Shown here: positions 5,210 through 5,349 of the stretch, one piece after another
Position numbering within the stretch: position 1 is the stretch's first letter
How the letters are laid out: each line of letters opens with the position of its first letter
Source: Candidatus Stercoripulliclostridium pullicola
GTDB taxonomy: Bacteria > Bacillota > Clostridia > Christensenellales > DTU072
Length of the DNA: 5,349 nucleotides
Assembly (NCBI GenBank): GCA_017694145.1
Contig: JADINF010000099.1
Location: forward strand, 1-5,349
Direction of reading: 5' to 3'
Translations under genes and position numbers: made by a program
Notes under the pieces: generated by a model
Databases searched by the model: none
Seen by the model: the letters and a program-made list of their open reading frames with translations, nothing else
What the model was told of the DNA's origin: nothing

Positions 5210-5349
5210 ATGGATGACAACACCTTACCCGTAACGCCCGCGACGCCCGAGCAGGGTAACGCACACAATTCAGGCGTTCCGCCTTTCGGTTGGAAAGACA
5301 AGATCGGTTATGCGCTCGGCGATTTCGGCTGTAACCTGAGCTTTGCGCT
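5210..5349 (+). CDS. GPH-family (MFS) sugar:cation symporter, N-terminal fragment
   Basis: Only the first 46 codons are in the window; the gene continues past the right edge. After a hydrophilic, Pro-rich lead of about 27 residues comes WKDKIGYALGDFGCNLSFA (28-46). The K-I-G-Y-x-x-G-D-F pattern is the characteristic beginning of the first transmembrane helix in glycoside-pentoside-hexuronide:cation symporters (MelB-like), which usually have 12 helices and about 450-500 residues. It would import a glycoside or related sugar with a cation. The N-terminal lead is longer than in many relatives, where this motif starts within the first ten or so residues. The substrate cannot be told from this fragment. 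It has its own promoter and is separated from the sigma block by a terminator, so it is probably an independent transcript. Confidence 0.8.
   Translation, partial: MDDNTLPVTPATPEQGNAHNSGVPPFGWKDKIGYALGDFGCNLSFA

Noticed and set aside
1..5349. CRISPR array, tRNA/rRNA gene, insertion sequence or prophage signs
   Set aside because: I saw no spaced direct repeats, no cloverleaf or rRNA-like sequence, no transposase and no terminal inverted repeats.

Overview
The window looks like chromosomal DNA from an anaerobic Gram-positive bacterium of the Bacillota, probably an uncultured gut-type Clostridia lineage. The grounds are strong GGAGG-type ribosome binding sites, a TTG start, a lipobox lipoprotein, an ECF sigma/anti-sigma pair and the start of a GPH-type sugar symporter. 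The phylum is an inference from style, not from a marker gene. All convincing genes are on the + strand.

Layout. Positions 1-636 hold the 3' part of a ComEC-like metallo-beta-lactamase-fold hydrolase, cut by the window edge. A short gap carries a hairpin overlapping a likely housekeeping promoter, followed by an alpha/beta hydrolase of the HGGG/GESAG esterase type (760-1725) with a clean intrinsic terminator (1754-1780). Next comes a three-gene block: an ECF sigma factor (1920-2447), a membrane protein overlapping it by 4 nt that is the likely anti-sigma factor (2444-3643), and a lipoprotein (3744-4736), closed by a strong terminator (4790-4817). A 392-nt stretch without a convincing gene follows, holding a second terminator-like hairpin and a near-consensus promoter (5128-5156). 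That promoter drives a GPH/MFS sugar:cation symporter whose first 46 codons are in the window.

The most interesting part is the sigma block. The part of the anti-sigma candidate outside the membrane and the mature lipoprotein are recognisably homologous along most of their length, yet one is anchored by a transmembrane helix and the other by a lipid. In addition, the sigma operon and the lipoprotein gene carry the same bipartite upstream element (TTTGGCAAAACGC, 9 nt, TTGTTWAT) with identical spacing and little other similarity around it. This suggests a self-controlled envelope-response unit: the sigma factor would drive its own operon and a lipoprotein paralogue of its regulator's sensor domain. 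The homology and the shared element are read directly from the sequence. The signalling role is inferred, and I do not recognise the ectodomain as a named family.
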